Source: a bacterium (lineage in GTDB: Bacteria; Bdellovibrionota_C; UBA2361; SZUA-149; JAEUWB01). Taken from it: a DNA stretch of 64,000 nucleotides. Shown here piece by piece: positions 45,558 to 52,939 of this stretch. Location of the stretch: NCBI GenBank assembly GCA_016786595.1, contig JAEUWB010000003.1, positions 62,001 to 126,000 of the forward strand, written 5' to 3'. The position numbers and the translations under genes were made by a program. Within the stretch, counting starts at the first letter, position 1, and each line of letters opens with the position of its first letter. Under the pieces are notes generated by a model that had not been told where the DNA came from, ran no database searches, and worked only from the letters and a program-made list of their open reading frames with translations.

Positions 45558-47931
45558 AATACTTCCTTATATCCCGGTGCGGGAACTGATCTGCTTCCCG
45601 GGAAGTATGATCCCTGTAACGCTCTTTGATTCTCCACATGTGCGTGGAGTTAATGCCGCGCTGAAAGGTGCAAAAGAAATTATCCTCGTCAATCAAATTG
45701 CTGACGATCATAATGAAGCACTTACGGCCGATCATGTGCTGCCCGTTGCTGTTGTTTGTCGAATCGTCAATAGCATGCACATGCCCAGTTCAGAGTTACG
45801 CATCCGTTTACAAGTGCTTAGCCGCGCCAAGGTGCATAAGGTTACACAAAGTGGCACATATCCACGCGTACAAATTACTCGCTTGGCGAATAACCATCCG
45901 CAGAAACTTAGTCGCGAACAGCAAAAGCTTATTTCGAGCGTGCAAAATAAATTCACGCAATTAAGCCAGATTGATGAAAACGCTTCTGCATACGAATTGA
46001 TGGTGCAAGATACTTATGAACCAGGCGAGCTTGCCGACCTTGTGGCGATGGCACTGCCGCTGGAATACAAAGATGCCGAACCAATTTATCTAGAATGCGA
46101 CGCTTTTAAGCGCCTTGATGCAGTGGCAAAGATCTTAGCTTCACACCTAGATCTAGTTTCTATTCGCGAACGGATTTCTGACCGCGCACGCAAGGAGCTT
46201 ACTAAGAGTGAACACGAGACTTTACTGCGCGAGCAAATTCGTCAGATTCAAGCTGAACTTGGCGAAGAAACTGATGACACTGACGAACTTGAAACACTCG
46301 AGCAGCAGTTGAAAAAAAGTAAAATGCCGCCTGCAGTAAAAACTGAGGCAACCAAGCAATTGCGACGCTTAAAGCAATTACATCCTGACACGAGTGAAGC
46401 TGCGCTGGCGCGCACCTATATTGACTGGATGGTGGATTTACCTTGGGCGACGCGCACAAAAGATAGCCTTGATGTTAAAACTGCTCGTCAGATTCTGGAT
46501 GAGGATCATTATGGCCTGGAAAAAACCAAGGAACGTATTCTTGATTGTCTTGCTGTAGGTAGACTCAAGAAGAACATGCGTGGCCCAATTCTTTTATTTG
46601 TTGGTCCTCCAGGTGTAGGAAAAACTTCTCTCGGTCGCTCGATTGCGCGCGCTTTAGGGCGTAAATTTGTGCGCGCTTCTGTCGGAGGACTACGTGATGA
46701 AGCTGAAATTCGTGGGCATCGCCGCACCTATGTTGGAGCTCTGCCTGGGCGCATTATTCAAGGTTTAAAAACTGCACAAAGTAAGAATCCAGTTTTTATA
46801 CTGGATGAAATTGATAAAATCGGCTCGGATTTTAGAGGCGACCCAGCTTCGGTGTTACTTGAAGTTTTAGATCCTGCGCAAAACGCCAACTTTGAAGACC
46901 ATTACTTAAACGTGCCCTTTGATTTATCCGAAGTGATGTTCATTGCAACTGCAAATGTCACCGATAACATTCCTTCAGCCTTACTTGACCGCATGGAAAT
47001 TATCGAAATCCCCGGTTATACCGCAGAGGAGAAGATCGAAATTGCCAAGCGTTATATTGTCCCCCGCGAACGATCCGAAAATGGGCTTGATAAAATTATC
47101 GACGGTAAGCATGATTTCCAGATTCCGGAAAAATCCATTCAGTTTGTAATTGAAGGCTATACGAGGGAGAGTGGGGTGCGTGAATTGACGCGCACGATTA
47201 GTTCAATTTGCCGCAAAGTTGCGCGCCTCGCAGCTGAGGGTCAAGATTTACCGCGCACAATTACTCCGCAAGTGATCGAGAAATTCCTCGGCCCAGTGAT
47301 GTTTATTGCCGACCGCAAACTCAAAGATCCGCAGGTTGGCGTGGTCACAGGACTTGCTTGGACGCCAGTTGGTGGGGAAATCCTCACAATCGAAGTTTCC
47401 TCAACCCCAGGTAAAGGGCAACTTTCACTTACTGGGCAACTGGGTGAAGTCATGCGTGAGTCTGCGATGGCGGCTTTAACTTACGTGCAAGCTAGTGCAG
47501 AGGAGCTGGGTATTAATCCGGAAATTTTTGAGAAAGTTAATCTGCATGTGCATGTTCCGCACGGCGCAATCCCCAAAGATGGGCCATCTGCGGGGACAGC
47601 AATCGCAACAGCCTTAGTGTCTGTGCTGACTGGAAAACCGATTTCTAACAATATTGCGATGACTGGTGAAGTGACCTTGCGTGGCAATGTGCTTGCAGTT
47701 GGTGGAGTGCGCGAGAAGGCTTTGGCGGCATTACGCGCCGACATTCCGGTTGTGATTATTCCTGAAGATAATAAACGCGAGCTGGTGGAATATCCTGAGT
47801 ATTTAAAGTCTAAGGTGACATTTGTGCCGGTGAAGACTGTAACTGAGGTGATTAAGCTAGCCTTATCAGAACAGGTGCATAATTTGACGGAAACTGTACA
47901 CGTCTCCAAACCCACGATTTTGAAAAAGTAA
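45457..47931 (+). CDS. lon: Lon ATP-dependent protease
   Basis: 824 aa. A basic N-terminal extension of about 35 residues (MARKKTRNSIRRKQTQ...) precedes the LON substrate domain (LPYIPVRELICFPGSMIPVTLF). AAA+ module with Walker A GPPGVGKTS at 383-391 and Walker B VFILDEIDKIG. The serine-lysine dyad is S711 (PKDGPSAGTA) and K754 (GVREKALAAL). Degrades damaged and regulatory proteins, consistent with its place after dnaKJ. Overlap with the lipoprotein gene covers only the basic extension. Confidence 0.98.
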   Translation: MARKKTRNSIRRKQTQAAKPRTTGQRPTRRTSTEILPYIPVRELICFPGSMIPVTLFDSPHVRGVNAALKGAKEIILVNQIADDHNEALTADHVLPVAVVCRIVNSMHMPSSELRIRLQVLSRAKVHKVTQSGTYPRVQITRLANNHPQKLSREQQKLISSVQNKFTQLSQIDENASAYELMVQDTYEPGELADLVAMALPLEYKDAEPIYLECDAFKRLDAVAKILASHLDLVSIRERISDRARKELTKSEHETLLREQIRQIQAELGEETDDTDELETLEQQLKKSKMPPAVKTEATKQLRRLKQLHPDTSEAALARTYIDWMVDLPWATRTKDSLDVKTARQILDEDHYGLEKTKERILDCLAVGRLKKNMRGPILLFVGPPGVGKTSLGRSIARALGRKFVRASVGGLRDEAEIRGHRRTYVGALPGRIIQGLKTAQSKNPVFILDEIDKIGSDFRGDPASVLLEVLDPAQNANFEDHYLNVPFDLSEVMFIATANVTDNIPSALLDRMEIIEIPGYTAEEKIEIAKRYIVPRERSENGLDKIIDGKHDFQIPEKSIQFVIEGYTRESGVRELTRTISSICRKVARLAAEGQDLPRTITPQVIEKFLGPVMFIADRKLKDPQVGVVTGLAWTPVGGEILTIEVSSTPGKGQLSLTGQLGEVMRESAMAALTYVQASAEELGINPEIFEKVNLHVHVPHGAIPKDGPSAGTAIATALVSVLTGKPISNNIAMTGEVTLRGNVLAVGGVREKALAALRADIPVVIIPEDNKRELVEYPEYLKSKVTFVPVKTVTEVIKLALSEQVHNLTETVHVSKPTILKK

Positions 47932-47957
47932 GGCCCTGGTTGATCCTGGTGAGGCGG

Positions 47958-47977
47958 ATTGCCTGCGGCAATTTTTT
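47958..47977 (+). terminator. Probable rho-independent terminator of lon
   Basis: ATTGCC, loop TGC, GGCAAT followed by TTTTTT, 27 bp after the lon stop. Stem is short (6 bp), hence moderate confidence. Confidence 0.6.
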
Positions 47978-47999
47978 GCAAATACTGCTGGGAGGATAG

Positions 48000-48420
48000 C
48001 CTTCACAATCACTCAGGATTTGCTGTTATTGCAACGCTTACGCCGAGGGCTCGGGTCGAAGGCAGGGTAGACCCCGCAATCTGTTAACTTGGTTATTCAT
48101 CGTCATTGCGAGGAACAACGTGACGAAGCAATTTGTTCACTTAGTAATTCATTGGTCATTGCGAACGCAGTGAAGCAATCTGTTCATTTAAAATGATAAA
48201 TATAATTTAGCGGTAAACAGATTGCCGCAGTCGAACAAACAAGTTTGTTCTCCTTCGCAATGACACGAAAAGCAAACAGATTGCCGCGCTTGCTATCGCA
48301 AGCTTGCAATGACCCAAGATGCAAGCAGCTCGCCATGCTTTTGCTGTTTAAATTTGCAACGACACGAAGCGTTAACAGATTGTTGCCCTTCGACTGCACG
48401 TTTGATTACAATAAACTCTG
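48000..48420. repeat. Cluster of CAATCTGTT-type intergenic repeats
   Basis: At least five partial copies in both orientations: GTCATTGCGA...GAAGCAAT.TGTTCA at about 48103 and 48154, inverted copies starting AAACAGATTGCCGC at about 48215 and 48275, and AACAGATTG at about 48373. Further members are at 30066 and 55660. No coding sequence. Such dispersed short repeats resemble REP/RPE-like families. Confidence 0.75.
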
Positions 48421-48590
48421 ATCGCGTAAATCTCCCGTTCTGACTTGTCCGTCATGTCTGCAAGGCCGCGTAGGAGCAGGAACTTGGCCAAGATCGGGGC
48501 TGAATCAGAAATTCCAGAGACCAAAGTCCGCACGATGACAAAATCCTTCATTTCTGTTAAACTAGTCGGATGTCGGCCGGCAGTTATGGC
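48421..48590. other. Intergenic stretch without recognised features
   Basis: Moderately GC-rich DNA between the repeat cluster and the first cassette. GTCGGCCGGCAG near 48572 contains a GGCCGGC-like palindrome. Nothing else identified. Confidence 0.3.
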
Positions 48591-48643
48591 CCGTTCTTTA
48601 CCATATTTCTATCTTGAGTAGTCCCATCAAGGAAATGGCTGCG
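48591..48643 (+). repeat. Cassette 5' box, copy 1
   Basis: CCGTTCTTT..CAT.TTTCT...GAGTAGTCCCATCAAG followed by five bases and GGCTGC. The same box occurs at 49958-50006. Its right half (TCCCATCAAG...GGCTGC) is an inverted copy of the 3' boxes at 49850 and 50500. Confidence 0.8.
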
Positions 48644-48690
48644 GTCATAACCTTATCAGGTTTTATCAAAATACTTGCTTTGATTTTAAA

Positions 48691-48732
48691 TTACGAAGTC
48701 GTCGAGGAGTATTCTTCTCGACGACTTCGTAA
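48691..48732 (+). promoter_or_regulatory. Long hairpin in the leader of the 330-aa cassette gene
   Basis: TTACGAAGTCGTCGAG (48691-48706) and CTCGACGACTTCGTAA (48717-48732) are perfect 16-bp arms; inner bases extend the stem to about 19 bp with a TATT loop. A second stem (CGCTTTC...GAAAGCG) follows before the ribosome-binding site TAGGAG. No T-run directly after, so it is more likely a leader structure than a terminator. Confidence 0.8.
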
Positions 48733-48797
48733 GGAGTCAAAGCACGCTTTCTAAAAGGAGAGGAAACTCTTCGAGGGGGAAAGCGTAGGAGATAATC

Positions 48798-49790
48798 ATG
48801 TCAATCGACCCAACTGGCGCAGTATTGGAGCGCCCTAACAATCAGGAAGTGCCGACGGATTCGGCACAACAACAAGGCAACGGAGGAGAAGTCGCGATGG
48901 AAGGATTCAGCCTCGAGGCGATGCTGGAGCAGCACGGGCATCTTGATGTTGCAAGCCTCGAAAAGGAGGTTGGTGCATTGGAGGAGGACATTCGTCGTGC
49001 CGTTCCTGCGATCACTCAAGAGATGATGAGGCGTCCTGCTGTTGCTGCAAATGTCAAAGGCCTCGAGAAAGCGCTCAAGGCTTACGATCAAGGAGAGCAT
49101 ACTAGGGAGACTCTTCTTAGTCTTCTTGGGCTTGGTAAATGGGCGATCAGAATCACGACCGATCCAAAAGCCGTGACCGAATCATCAGCGAACAGAAAGG
49201 GAAATCCGCGCAAAAGACCCGGGCACGGGAAGCACGGAGATCTTGGGCGAGTGTCAGCTCGGGCCAAAAGCCTTCGACCAGCAGTTGAAAAGCTTCTCAA
49301 AGACGTTCAGCTGAAAGATTCCGATCAAAGCCCGCGTGCACAAAAGATCAGAAAACTCAGAAGTCTTTGGGATTCGGGAAAATCGGGCCAGCACTGTGCC
49401 GAAACTCTCGAACTTGAGCAGTGGATGCTCAAGCACTTGAAGCCACCAAAGGGAGCGAGAGGCGTGCTTCTAAGTAACAAGGCTAAGAAGCCTGGCGGAA
49501 AAGACACGAAGCATCCTGGGCGTGAAGTTGAAGAAGCGCTCACGGGGCAAGACGAAGATGAGCCCTTGGATTTCAATCTCGAGCTGGCTTCCGAAGATCA
49601 GAAAACGGTATACGCCCAGGGCTTAGCCCTCAGAAAGGAAGGCGTGAACTCAGAAGATGCGGTTGCGGGATTTACAGCGGCTCTCACCGTTTGTGCTTCC
49701 GATTGCAACGCGGAGCTGCTGGCGGCATTTCGTGCTGGACTCGAAAAAGCACGACAAGGAGGTGGTTCTGAGCAAACCGTGACTGGTTAA
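48798..49790 (+). CDS. Orphan hydrophilic protein, cassette 1
   Basis: 330 aa with TAGGAG seven bases before ATG. Soluble, highly charged, no signal peptide or membrane segment. The N-terminal 35 residues are Gln/Asn/Gly-rich; then a helical region (LEAMLEQHGHLDVASLEKEVGALEEDIRRAVP...), a basic linker (NRKGNPRKRPGHGKHGDLGRVSARAKS), a second helical region with KIRKLRSLWDSGKSGQHCAETLELEQWML, and a C-terminal helical domain (EDQKTVYAQGLALRKEGVNSEDAVAGFTAAL...). No family recognised. Higher GC than the neighbours. It is bracketed by boxes shared with the next gene. Confidence 0.7.
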   Translation: MSIDPTGAVLERPNNQEVPTDSAQQQGNGGEVAMEGFSLEAMLEQHGHLDVASLEKEVGALEEDIRRAVPAITQEMMRRPAVAANVKGLEKALKAYDQGEHTRETLLSLLGLGKWAIRITTDPKAVTESSANRKGNPRKRPGHGKHGDLGRVSARAKSLRPAVEKLLKDVQLKDSDQSPRAQKIRKLRSLWDSGKSGQHCAETLELEQWMLKHLKPPKGARGVLLSNKAKKPGGKDTKHPGREVEEALTGQDEDEPLDFNLELASEDQKTVYAQGLALRKEGVNSEDAVAGFTAALTVCASDCNAELLAAFRAGLEKARQGGGSEQTVTG

Positions 49791-49827
49791 TCTCCTACTA
49801 CGGGTCTCCTACTCAGGTTCTCATGCG

Positions 49828-49870
49828 AACAGGTTTAGGAGGCCTGTGGCCACTTTCTTGATGGGATGAA
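49828..49870 (+). repeat. Cassette 3' box, copy 1
   Basis: AACAGGTTTAGGAG then a short GC-rich variable part and GCCACTTTCTTGATGGGATG. Same arrangement at 50480-50525. CTTGATGGGA is the inverse of TCCCATCAAG in the 5' boxes. Confidence 0.8.
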
Positions 49871-50140
49871 ATTAAGATAGTTTTCAATGTGTTTATGCAG
49901 TGTGACAATTTTGTTATGTTCTGCTAAAATCTGGCGCTTGTTAAGCGTTAACAAATGCCGTTCTTTGTCATTTCTTTATGAGTAGTCCCATCAAGTGATT
50001 GGCTGCAAGCTAATCCTAAAAAGGTTTTTTATTTCGTTTCTAATTTCCGTGAAGTCGAAAAGAGTTATGTTTCATAACGCACACGGCTCTTTTCGGCTCC
50101 ACTTGGAATCGAAATTAAACTCGGAGAAATCAACTATCAA
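49871..50140 (+). repeat. Inter-cassette region with 5' box copy 2 and leader hairpin
   Basis: Contains the palindrome TTGTTAA-GCG-TTAACAA (about 49939-49955), the second 5' box (49958-50006), and a long imperfect hairpin (CGAAAAGAG at about 50055 with CTCTTTTCG at about 50091, plus GTTATG-TTTC-ATAAC inside it). The leader therefore has the same order as in cassette 1: box, spacer, long hairpin, ATG. CGGAGAA upstream of ATG 50141 is a weak ribosome-binding site. Confidence 0.7.
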
Positions 50141-50431
50141 ATGACTCCACACAGAAGTGATTCGGAACTCGTCGGCGACGTTTATGGCTTTTTTAAGGCA
50201 AAGGGAATGGAAGTGGTGTGCACCGCTGAAGGGGGCAAGGTTTTCGTGAAGCCTAAAGAAGGCTCTCGAACTCACCGCAAAGCAGTTTTCGAAGCCCTGC
50301 GTGACCGATCCTGTTCGCAACATCCCATCTGGCCCGTCAAGGTCGCCAGAGGTGGAGAAAACGGCGTCGAACTTACTCGCAAAGCTAAACAGCAGCGAGC
50401 TGATGTTGATTCACGTACTAGGCGGCGCTGA
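50141..50431 (+). CDS. Orphan small basic protein, cassette 2
   Basis: 96 aa, MTPHRSDSELVGDVYGFFKAK..., ending in a very basic tail (ELTRKAKQQRADVDSRTRRR). No signal peptide. GDVYGFFKAKGMEVVCTAEGGKVFVKPKEGSRTHRKAVFEALRD could be a small alpha/beta domain; a nucleic-acid-binding role is possible from charge only. Unrelated in sequence to the 330-aa protein, yet it has the same flanks. Confidence 0.6.
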   Translation: MTPHRSDSELVGDVYGFFKAKGMEVVCTAEGGKVFVKPKEGSRTHRKAVFEALRDRSCSQHPIWPVKVARGGENGVELTRKAKQQRADVDSRTRRR

Positions 50432-50479
50432 GACCTAATCCCAACAGCTAGTTGCCGAGCTTACTGACAGGTTTATTCA

Positions 50480-50525
50480 AACAGGTTTAGGAGCTCGGCA
50501 GCCACTTTCTTGATGGGATGAAAAA
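50480..50525 (+). repeat. Cassette 3' box, copy 2
   Basis: AACAGGTTTAGGAG, GCTCGGCA, GCCACTTTCTTGATGGGATG, then AAAAA. Preceded by a stem GCCGAGC (about 50453) with GCTCGGC (about 50492), the counterpart of the CTCCT/AGGAG stem before copy 1. Confidence 0.8.
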
Positions 50526-50548
50526 TTGATTTGTTGTTTAAAATCAGG

Positions 50549-50585
50549 GGGAGGTTAAGGGATTGGACCTTAAGAAAAACCTCCC
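50549..50585. other. Hairpin between convergent genes
   Basis: GGGAGG-TTAAGG, loop GATTGGA, CCTTAA, six-base bulge, CCTCCC. Possible weak terminator for the minus-strand gene ending at 50594; no long T-run follows. Confidence 0.45.
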
Positions 50586-50593
50586 GGAGTTGG

Positions 50594-50929
50594 TCATGTC
50601 CAGGCGTTGCTTTCGTCTGGATCTGTTGACGCGACTTTGATCTGTGCCGCCTGGATCTCAAAGTGAGTTCCTGGGCCGTTAATCTCGATACGAATGGTCA
50701 AGCCAGCGCACCAAGGCAACGGGAAGGAAACAGATCGCGGACAGCCGTTGCCGTCACTGAGCGTTTCTTCGAAAGGTTTTACGCTTTCGTTTTGAGCTGC
50801 AAGCGATGTCGGCACTTTGACGATGACCCGATTCCCGTCAACGAAGATCAACGCAACGTGCGAGCCTCCGACGGAAACCAGCGCCGCCTTACCTAGGGCG
50901 ATGCATTGTTGAGGTGTTTGATTTCCCAT
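50594..50929 (-). CDS. Possible small protein, function unknown
   Basis: 111 aa from ATG 50929 (GTG 50968 is an alternative); no clear ribosome-binding site. MGNQTPQQCIALGKAALVSVGGSHVALIFVDGNRVIVKVPTSL... has alternating hydrophobic residues suggesting a beta-rich fold (ALIFVDGNRVIVKVP, LTIRIEINGPGTHFEIQAAQIKVAS). No family recognised. GC-rich codons like the two cassette genes. The opposite strand also has an open frame, so coding is uncertain. Confidence 0.45.
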   Translation of the reverse strand: MGNQTPQQCIALGKAALVSVGGSHVALIFVDGNRVIVKVPTSLAAQNESVKPFEETLSDGNGCPRSVSFPLPWCAGLTIRIEINGPGTHFEIQAAQIKVASTDPDESNAWT

Positions 50930-50968
50930 GGGCGTAAAAACGCGAAAGACTCGCGCTCTTAAGTCCAC

Positions 50969-51144
50969 GGGTTATTAACACAGTAAGAAACCTAATAATT
51001 CCCTTAATCCTCTACCCAATAAAAGGTTATGCTTAAATCTTGGCAATTAGTGATTAATTCAAAATATCCAATGATTTGCTGGAGATAGCATGGAAATTAA
51101 ACCCATTTATTCTTGGAACTCCTGCAAGGACAATCTCGGACATG
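50969..51144. other. Intergenic region with nothing recognised
   Basis: AT-rich DNA between the possible gene ending at 50594 (start near 50929-50968) and the terminator of the FlgM-like gene. No open frame or repeat of note. Confidence 0.3.
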
Positions 51145-51187
51145 AAAAAACTTTGGGTGATTTGATTTTAAATCAAACCACCCAAAG
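51145..51187 (-). terminator. Strong terminator of the FlgM-like gene
   Basis: An 18-bp stem with one mismatch (CTTTGGGTGATTTGATTT, 51151-51168, against AAATCAAACCACCCAAAG), followed on the minus strand by TTTTTT (51150-51145). It is about 90 bp past the stop at 51279. Confidence 0.9.
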
Positions 51188-51278
51188 CGGTGCGTGTGTG
51201 TGAGGTCTAGAGGTCACGTTTTTTCAAACTTGCTCCCGAGACCGGAGGAGGAAAATCTATTAATACTAAATCCTTACT

Positions 51279-51503
51279 TTATTTCTTTAATCCTAACATT
51301 GATCGGGCTACGTCTTCTGAAGATACTGCGTAAGTGCCTTCTGCGAGCTCTTTCTTAATTCTTTCTACTTTACGAATTCTTTCTGCTAACCATTGTAATT
51401 TAAGCAGTGTTGCTTTACGTGGGCGCCTGACTTCAATGCCTTCACTGGAAACTGCATCTTCATTTGAGATTTCTAGTGCAATTTTTTCAACTGTGTTTTC
51501 CAT
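51279..51503 (-). CDS. flgM: FlgM-like anti-sigma factor
   Basis: 74 aa with GAGGG before the ATG. The C-terminal half RIRKVERIKKELAEGTYAVSSEDVARSMLG fits the FlgM sigma-28-binding motif (R-VE-IK--I--G-Y-V----VA--ML). The N-terminal half is acidic and probably disordered, as expected. FlgM holds sigma-28 (FliA) inactive until the flagellar hook is finished. No flagellar gene lies in the window, so it is an orphan here. Alternatively it is an unrelated small regulator. Confidence 0.6.
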   Translation of the reverse strand: MENTVEKIALEISNEDAVSSEGIEVRRPRKATLLKLQWLAERIRKVERIKKELAEGTYAVSSEDVARSMLGLKK

Positions 51504-51864
51504 GTCCGACCCTCTTACTTAAAGTGCTGTGTTTAGTAATGACACCGCCAACTATCCGATTATTTGGATGCCTCGAGTTTCAGGAAGTGTTCAAATTTGT
51601 TCACCCCATTGCCTCTTAAGTAATGTTAACGGCAGGTTTTTCGAAAAACTTTAGAAAAATGTACAGTTAATTGTACATTTTTGTGCAAAAATATTTGTTC
51701 AATAAAATCAAGTGGTTGCGAAGGGGGCTGCCACTGTGGTCGACACTGTGCTCGAGCCATTGTCAACAGTAGTTAGCGACTAGCACCGAGTCTCACGGAT
51801 AATTGATGCTATAGATTGCATAACTATATGCTACATTGCATAATAAATATGTGCATTAGCTATT
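51504..51864. promoter_or_regulatory. Divergent region between the FlgM-like and nucleotidyltransferase genes
   Basis: Perfect inverted repeat AAAAATGTACA (51656-51666)/TGTACATTTTT (51673-51683) with a 6-nt centre. TTGCATA repeats at 51816-51822 and 51836-51842, exactly 20 bp apart, with an inverted TATGC between them. These sit immediately upstream of the HTH-nucleotidyltransferase gene and are candidate autoregulatory operators. Confidence 0.55.
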
Positions 51865-52425
51865 ATGGACCATCAATATTACATCATCGACAGCCAGAAA
51901 TTTAATTCTGCACTTGAACGCGCTGGTTATGATTCTTTGTCGGAGCTAGCTTCAAGGATTGGCGTGCACCGCAACACGCTCCATCACTATCTATCCGGAA
52001 CATCAGTATTTCCTGATTCCTTAAATAAACTCTTTTTTGCCTTGGCAGTCGAACCAGAAGACATTATTGCGAAGCCAAAAAAACAATACACTCTGGAACT
52101 AGTTGTTCCGATCGTTGATGCCATACTAAAAAAATATCCAGAGTGTTGCCTAGTGCTGTTTGGGTCACGCGCACGAGGTGGTGCAAAGCAATTTTCTGAT
52201 TTTGATCTTGGTGTTTACTGTGAAAAAGGTTTGGCGCATGCAGACTATCGATGTTTAGTTGAGATTAAGGAGAAACTGTCTGAGGACCTGCCAATATTTA
52301 TTGATTTGGTGAATTTAAACAAAGCCGACGACAATTTCCTGAAAAGTATTGGGCCGGGCATGAAATTTTTAGGTGGACGTTTAAGTGATTGGTTGAAACT
52401 CCAAAGGAAGTGTCGGAGTAAATAA
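51865..52425 (+). CDS. HTH-fused minimal nucleotidyltransferase (MntA-like antitoxin)
   Basis: 186 aa. Residues about 8-60 are a helix-turn-helix of XRE type (ALERAGYDSLSELASRIGVHRNTLHHYLSG). Residues about 75-170 are a minimal nucleotidyltransferase: LVLFGSRARGGAKQFSDFDLGVY has GSxRxRG and the SDxDL metal-binding aspartates, plus a later Asp in IFIDLVNL. MNT proteins pair with HEPN toxins (MntA-HepT type), adding AMP to the toxin to silence it. A truncated HEPN-like partner follows at 52603, so the module is probably broken. Confidence 0.85.
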   Translation: MDHQYYIIDSQKFNSALERAGYDSLSELASRIGVHRNTLHHYLSGTSVFPDSLNKLFFALAVEPEDIIAKPKKQYTLELVVPIVDAILKKYPECCLVLFGSRARGGAKQFSDFDLGVYCEKGLAHADYRCLVEIKEKLSEDLPIFIDLVNLNKADDNFLKSIGPGMKFLGGRLSDWLKLQRKCRSK

Positions 52426-52466
52426 TTTGGTAATGAATAGATCGTGTAAATTACTCTTTTTTCATT

Positions 52467-52590
52467 GTCATCCTGAGCGAGTTTCAGGCGAATGTTAATG
52501 AGCATGATAACGAGTCGAATGGATCTCCAAAAAGCGTGGCTTTAGAGGTTCTAGTAATTGGAGACCACGCAACTCAGGATGTTCGCTTTT
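52467..52590. repeat. Dispersed GTCATCCTGAGCGA element between nucleotidyltransferase and HEPN remnant
   Basis: 52467-52530 repeats the element at 29941-30003 (same start, ACGAGTCGAA.GGATCTCCAA end). The segment continues through GCGTGG...CCACGC to CTCAGGATG at about 52573, an inverted copy of CATCCTGAG, so the insert looks like a roughly 120-bp palindromic unit. Confidence 0.75.
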
Positions 52591-52602
52591 CTCACGTAAA
52601 AT

Positions 52603-52791
52603 TTGCTCTGGACGACATTCATCAACGATCGCAATCTATCCGTGCACGATTATTTAGGCGTTGAAAATCAAGATTTCCTTGAAACAGTCGAAACTTTTTT
52701 ATCGCGAAGCACTGAAGTTCTTGAAAAAGCTGAGCTAACTTTTTTAGAAATCCCAAGAGATGATTTAAGTTTGGCATTGTGCTATAGGTGA
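52603..52791 (+). pseudogene. Truncated HEPN-like (HI0074/HepT type) partner
   Basis: Only about 62 residues remain: WTTFINDRNLSVHDYLG...FLETVETFLSRSTEVLEKAEL. W--FI-DRNLS-H-Y matches nucleotidyltransferase-substrate-binding HEPN proteins, and RNLSVH is an RX4H motif. The first half of the roughly 130-aa family is missing; the open frame is closed by a stop just before 52603 and then meets the dispersed repeat. No start or ribosome-binding site. Probably a remnant of a MNT-HEPN pair disrupted by the repeat. Confidence 0.65.
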
Positions 52792-52939
52792 CGCCTTGGC
52801 TTTACATAAGCTATTGTTTTCTTCAAATCTTTTTCTCTTCGAGTAGAAGCTCAAAACTATGCCCCGGGAAGTGTGCATGAACTCTCCACTTCCCGGGTGC
52901 ATACCAAATTAAGGTTTTAGCTGCTCGGTTGGAGAGAAA

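Noticed and set aside
48000-48420. CRISPR array suggested by regularly recurring short repeats
   Set aside because: Copies are in mixed orientation, of unequal length and spacing, and no cas genes are present.
49935-49960. Possible integron attC site (GTTAAGCGTTAACAA)
   Set aside because: Only a small palindrome is present; the paired R/L boxes expected for attC and any integrase are missing, and cassette 1 lacks the same motif.
50663-50896. Plus-strand open frame of 77 codons
   Set aside because: Shares DNA with the minus-strand candidate at 50594-50929, has a low-complexity Arg/Asp-rich product and no ribosome-binding site.
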